In this document: in pieces, positions 62,305-64,000 of the stretch | Position numbering within the stretch: the stretch's first letter is position 1 | How the letters are laid out: every line of letters begins with the position of its first letter | From: Pomphorhynchus laevis | Lineage: Eukaryota; Acanthocephala; Palaeacanthocephala; Echinorhynchida; Pomphorhynchidae | Direction: 5' to 3' | Length of the DNA: 64,000 nucleotides | Assembly: GCA_012934845.2 (NCBI GenBank) | Contig: WNNJ02003359.1 | Coordinates: forward strand, 25,017-89,016 | Notes under the pieces: model-generated | The model's database searches: none | Seen by the model: only the letters and a program-made list of their open reading frames with translations | Told to the model about the DNA's origin: nothing | Made by a program: the position numbers and the translations under genes

Positions 62305-63883
62305 TTAAATGTTGTTCTTCACCAATTTCAGTGCACCTGTCACTTCACTGTTTAGCGATCTATCAGTCATTAATTGTGCTATCCAATAGAGTTCCTTACG
62401 CTTTCTTTTAGCAGTGTTGGGAATATTTCCCTCAATTACTGCAAGTGAAATTTCATGTGTTGGATTGTTAATGAGGTGTGATGCCAGTCCATCTGCATTT
62501 ATACGACAGGCTTTAATATCCGCTCTACGGTTGTTCATCCGAACTGACATCTTATTTCCGCTTTCCCCTACATATTGTGCATGACAGACTGTGCAAGTGC
62601 CTAAATAAACCGAATTTTGTGTCTTACAGTTATTGTTACCCCTGATTCTATAAGTTAATTTTGTAGTGGAGCTTGTGAATGTTTTTGAGTTATTCATTAT
62701 CTGACACGTTTTACACCGTTTATCTCCACACGGTACATTACTACCAATGTCAGTGGAATGATTAGTTGTGACAGAAAAATAACTTCTTAGGTTATATCCA
62801 GATTTGAAGAAAATTAACGGTTTACGTTCAGGGGGACACTTGTCATTAGTAATTTCTTTAAATTCCTTTGGTAAATTTTTCAGTGCCTGATGATATGTAC
62901 ATACCACCTTGTTGTTTGTAGTTGTGAGTGACTTTCTTCTGTTATCATATAGCAGTGTTTTTCTCGGGATAATTCGAGCATATTGAAATTGTCTTGCAAT
63001 TTGTTTATTTGAGTATCCTCTCTCCATTAATTCTATTTTTAGCAATCTTAATTGTTTTTCAAAGATATCCGGCGAGGAGCATATTTTCTTTGCTCGTATA
63101 GCCTCATTCCTAATTATTAGACGCTTTGTTTTAGGGGTGTGTAAACTGCTCGCGTGCACTATACTTCTCGTTCCAGTGAATTTTCTATATAAAGATGTTC
63201 GGAAGCTATTCTTCATTCTTTGGATGCTTACATCCAGAAACCCAATCGAGTTGTTTATCTCTATAGTGTTAGTAAAGCGAAGCTCAGATAGATTATTTAG
63301 TTCACTGACAAATAATTCAAATTCTCTCTTACCATGATCCCAAATAATAAACACATCATCTATGTAACGCACCCACATTAGTGGAGCCTTTTCACGTTTG
63401 AACACATATTCCTCCTCCAAGTTAGAAACATATAAGCTAGCGTATGTAGGACCAACTGGACTTCCCATTGCCGTACCAATTTTCTGTCTAAATACTTTTT
63501 GCTGGCAAGTGAAAGTGTTACACTCCAAAATTAACCTTAGTTGTTGACAAAGGACTAGTCGATGATCCTCAGAAGCGCCTTTTCTGGATAGTAAAGAGTT
63601 AATCGCTGCTATGCCCCTGTCAGACTGGATAGATGTGAAAAGGGATTCTACGTCTAGTGTATACATTACAAAGTCAAAATTGCCGTTCCTTAAATTTGCG
63701 AATTTCTCTAACTTACGAATAAAGTCATCAGTGCTTGAAAGGTAAGATTCTGTCTGTTTTAAATAAGGCAATAATTCATTATGAACTTCGCGCGCTAGCT
63801 TTTCACACGCCGTACCGCAATTTCTGATTATTGGACGCCCCGGACAAGGGTGCTTATTTTTGTGTACTTTTGGCAGTAAGTAT

Positions 63884-63888
<5 letters not shown>
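62305..63888 (-). CDS. Penelope-like element: reverse transcriptase and C-terminal GIY-YIG endonuclease (5'-truncated)
   Basis: Open from the TA microsatellite at 63888 to the stop at 62305, about 527 codons, no break seen. From the N-terminal side: YLLPKVHKN and GRPIIRNCGT (fingers), YTLDVESLFTSI (catalytic Asp, motif A), GTAMGSPVGPTYASLYVSNL (motif B), VRYIDDVFIIW (motif C, two Asp), thumb/linker with CGDKRCKTC zinc-like knuckle, then NSVYLGTC..CHAQYVGESG and RMNNRRADI (GIY-YIG core with Arg) and RKRKELYWI (Glu). The domain order is that of canonical PLEs, unlike the 39.3 kb element. The true N terminus is missing. Nuclear retrotransposition is the family role. Confidence 0.85.
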
Positions 63889-63981
<93 letters not shown>

Positions 63982-63991
63982 ATATATATAT
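63889..63991. repeat. (TA)n microsatellite
   Basis: About 45 or more TA units truncating the 5' end of the PLE and running close to the window edge. Confidence 0.95.
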
Positions 63992-64000
63992 AATATATAT

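Noticed and set aside
1-64000. Retrovirus, LTR-retrotransposon or Polinton remains
   Set aside because: No gag, protease, integrase, capsid or envelope motifs seen; the reverse transcriptases present are LINE and Penelope type.

Overview
The window is very AT-rich DNA from an invertebrate animal (phylum not determinable from sequence alone). I infer this from a spliced SATB/Defective-proventriculus-type homeobox gene with long introns, from Penelope-like retroelements (PLEs), RTE-like LINEs, tRNA-derived SINEs and an IS630/Tc1-type transposase, and from many hammerhead-ribozyme motifs. I saw no bacterial gene organisation, CRISPR array, rRNA, functional tRNA, or retrovirus, LTR or Polinton remains.

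Left half (about 1-36.5 kb): a single host gene on the minus strand. Five coding exons (36390-36471, 23908-24111, 22340-22466, 2773-3176, 271-1166) join with consistent phases and mostly good splice sites. They give a 570-residue protein with an N-terminal SATB/DVE ULD (CMP) domain and two divergent homeodomains. The large introns are filled with repeats: hammerhead-bearing fold-back elements (6.3-7.9 kb, 24.8-30.2 kb), a 480-bp palindrome (13.3-13.8 kb), a broken LINE (15.4-17.8 kb), an RTE-like LINE tail (18.3 kb), an AT-rich satellite (21.1-22.2 kb), a Penelope remnant (27.1-27.7 kb) and a retrozyme relic (32.1 kb).

Right half (36.5-64 kb): no host gene recognised. It holds a PLE whose GIY-YIG nuclease lies before the reverse transcriptase (39.3-41.7 kb), bracketed by direct repeats; minisatellites (43.5 and 44.4 kb); an IS630/Tc1-type transposase remnant (44.76-45.35 kb) abutting a 2.4-copy tandem array of 304-bp units, each with a type III hammerhead ribozyme (45.35-46.09 kb); a fold-back element (47.85-48.35 kb); two LINE remnants (48.4-48.9 and 50.8-51.6 kb); a palindromic pair of tRNA-derived SINEs (53.7-54.25 kb); a cluster of PLE 3' fragments (54.8-56.15 kb); another SINE (59.3 kb); a hammerhead repeat element (60.6-62.05 kb); and a PLE of the usual domain order (62.2-63.9 kb), cut off by a TA microsatellite.

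The most interesting theme is small self-cleaving RNA. (i) A tandem retrozyme-like array shows compensatory base changes in two helices. (ii) Many one-off hammerhead cores end in a short palindromic stem III, as expected for dimer-type ribozymes. (iii) Three palindromic/SINE families carry the three hammerhead strands in a non-canonical order (GAAA strand, then CUGANGA strand, then cleavage strand) with matching helices. Several of these motifs lie in sense orientation inside the introns of the homeobox gene. All folding was done by eye.
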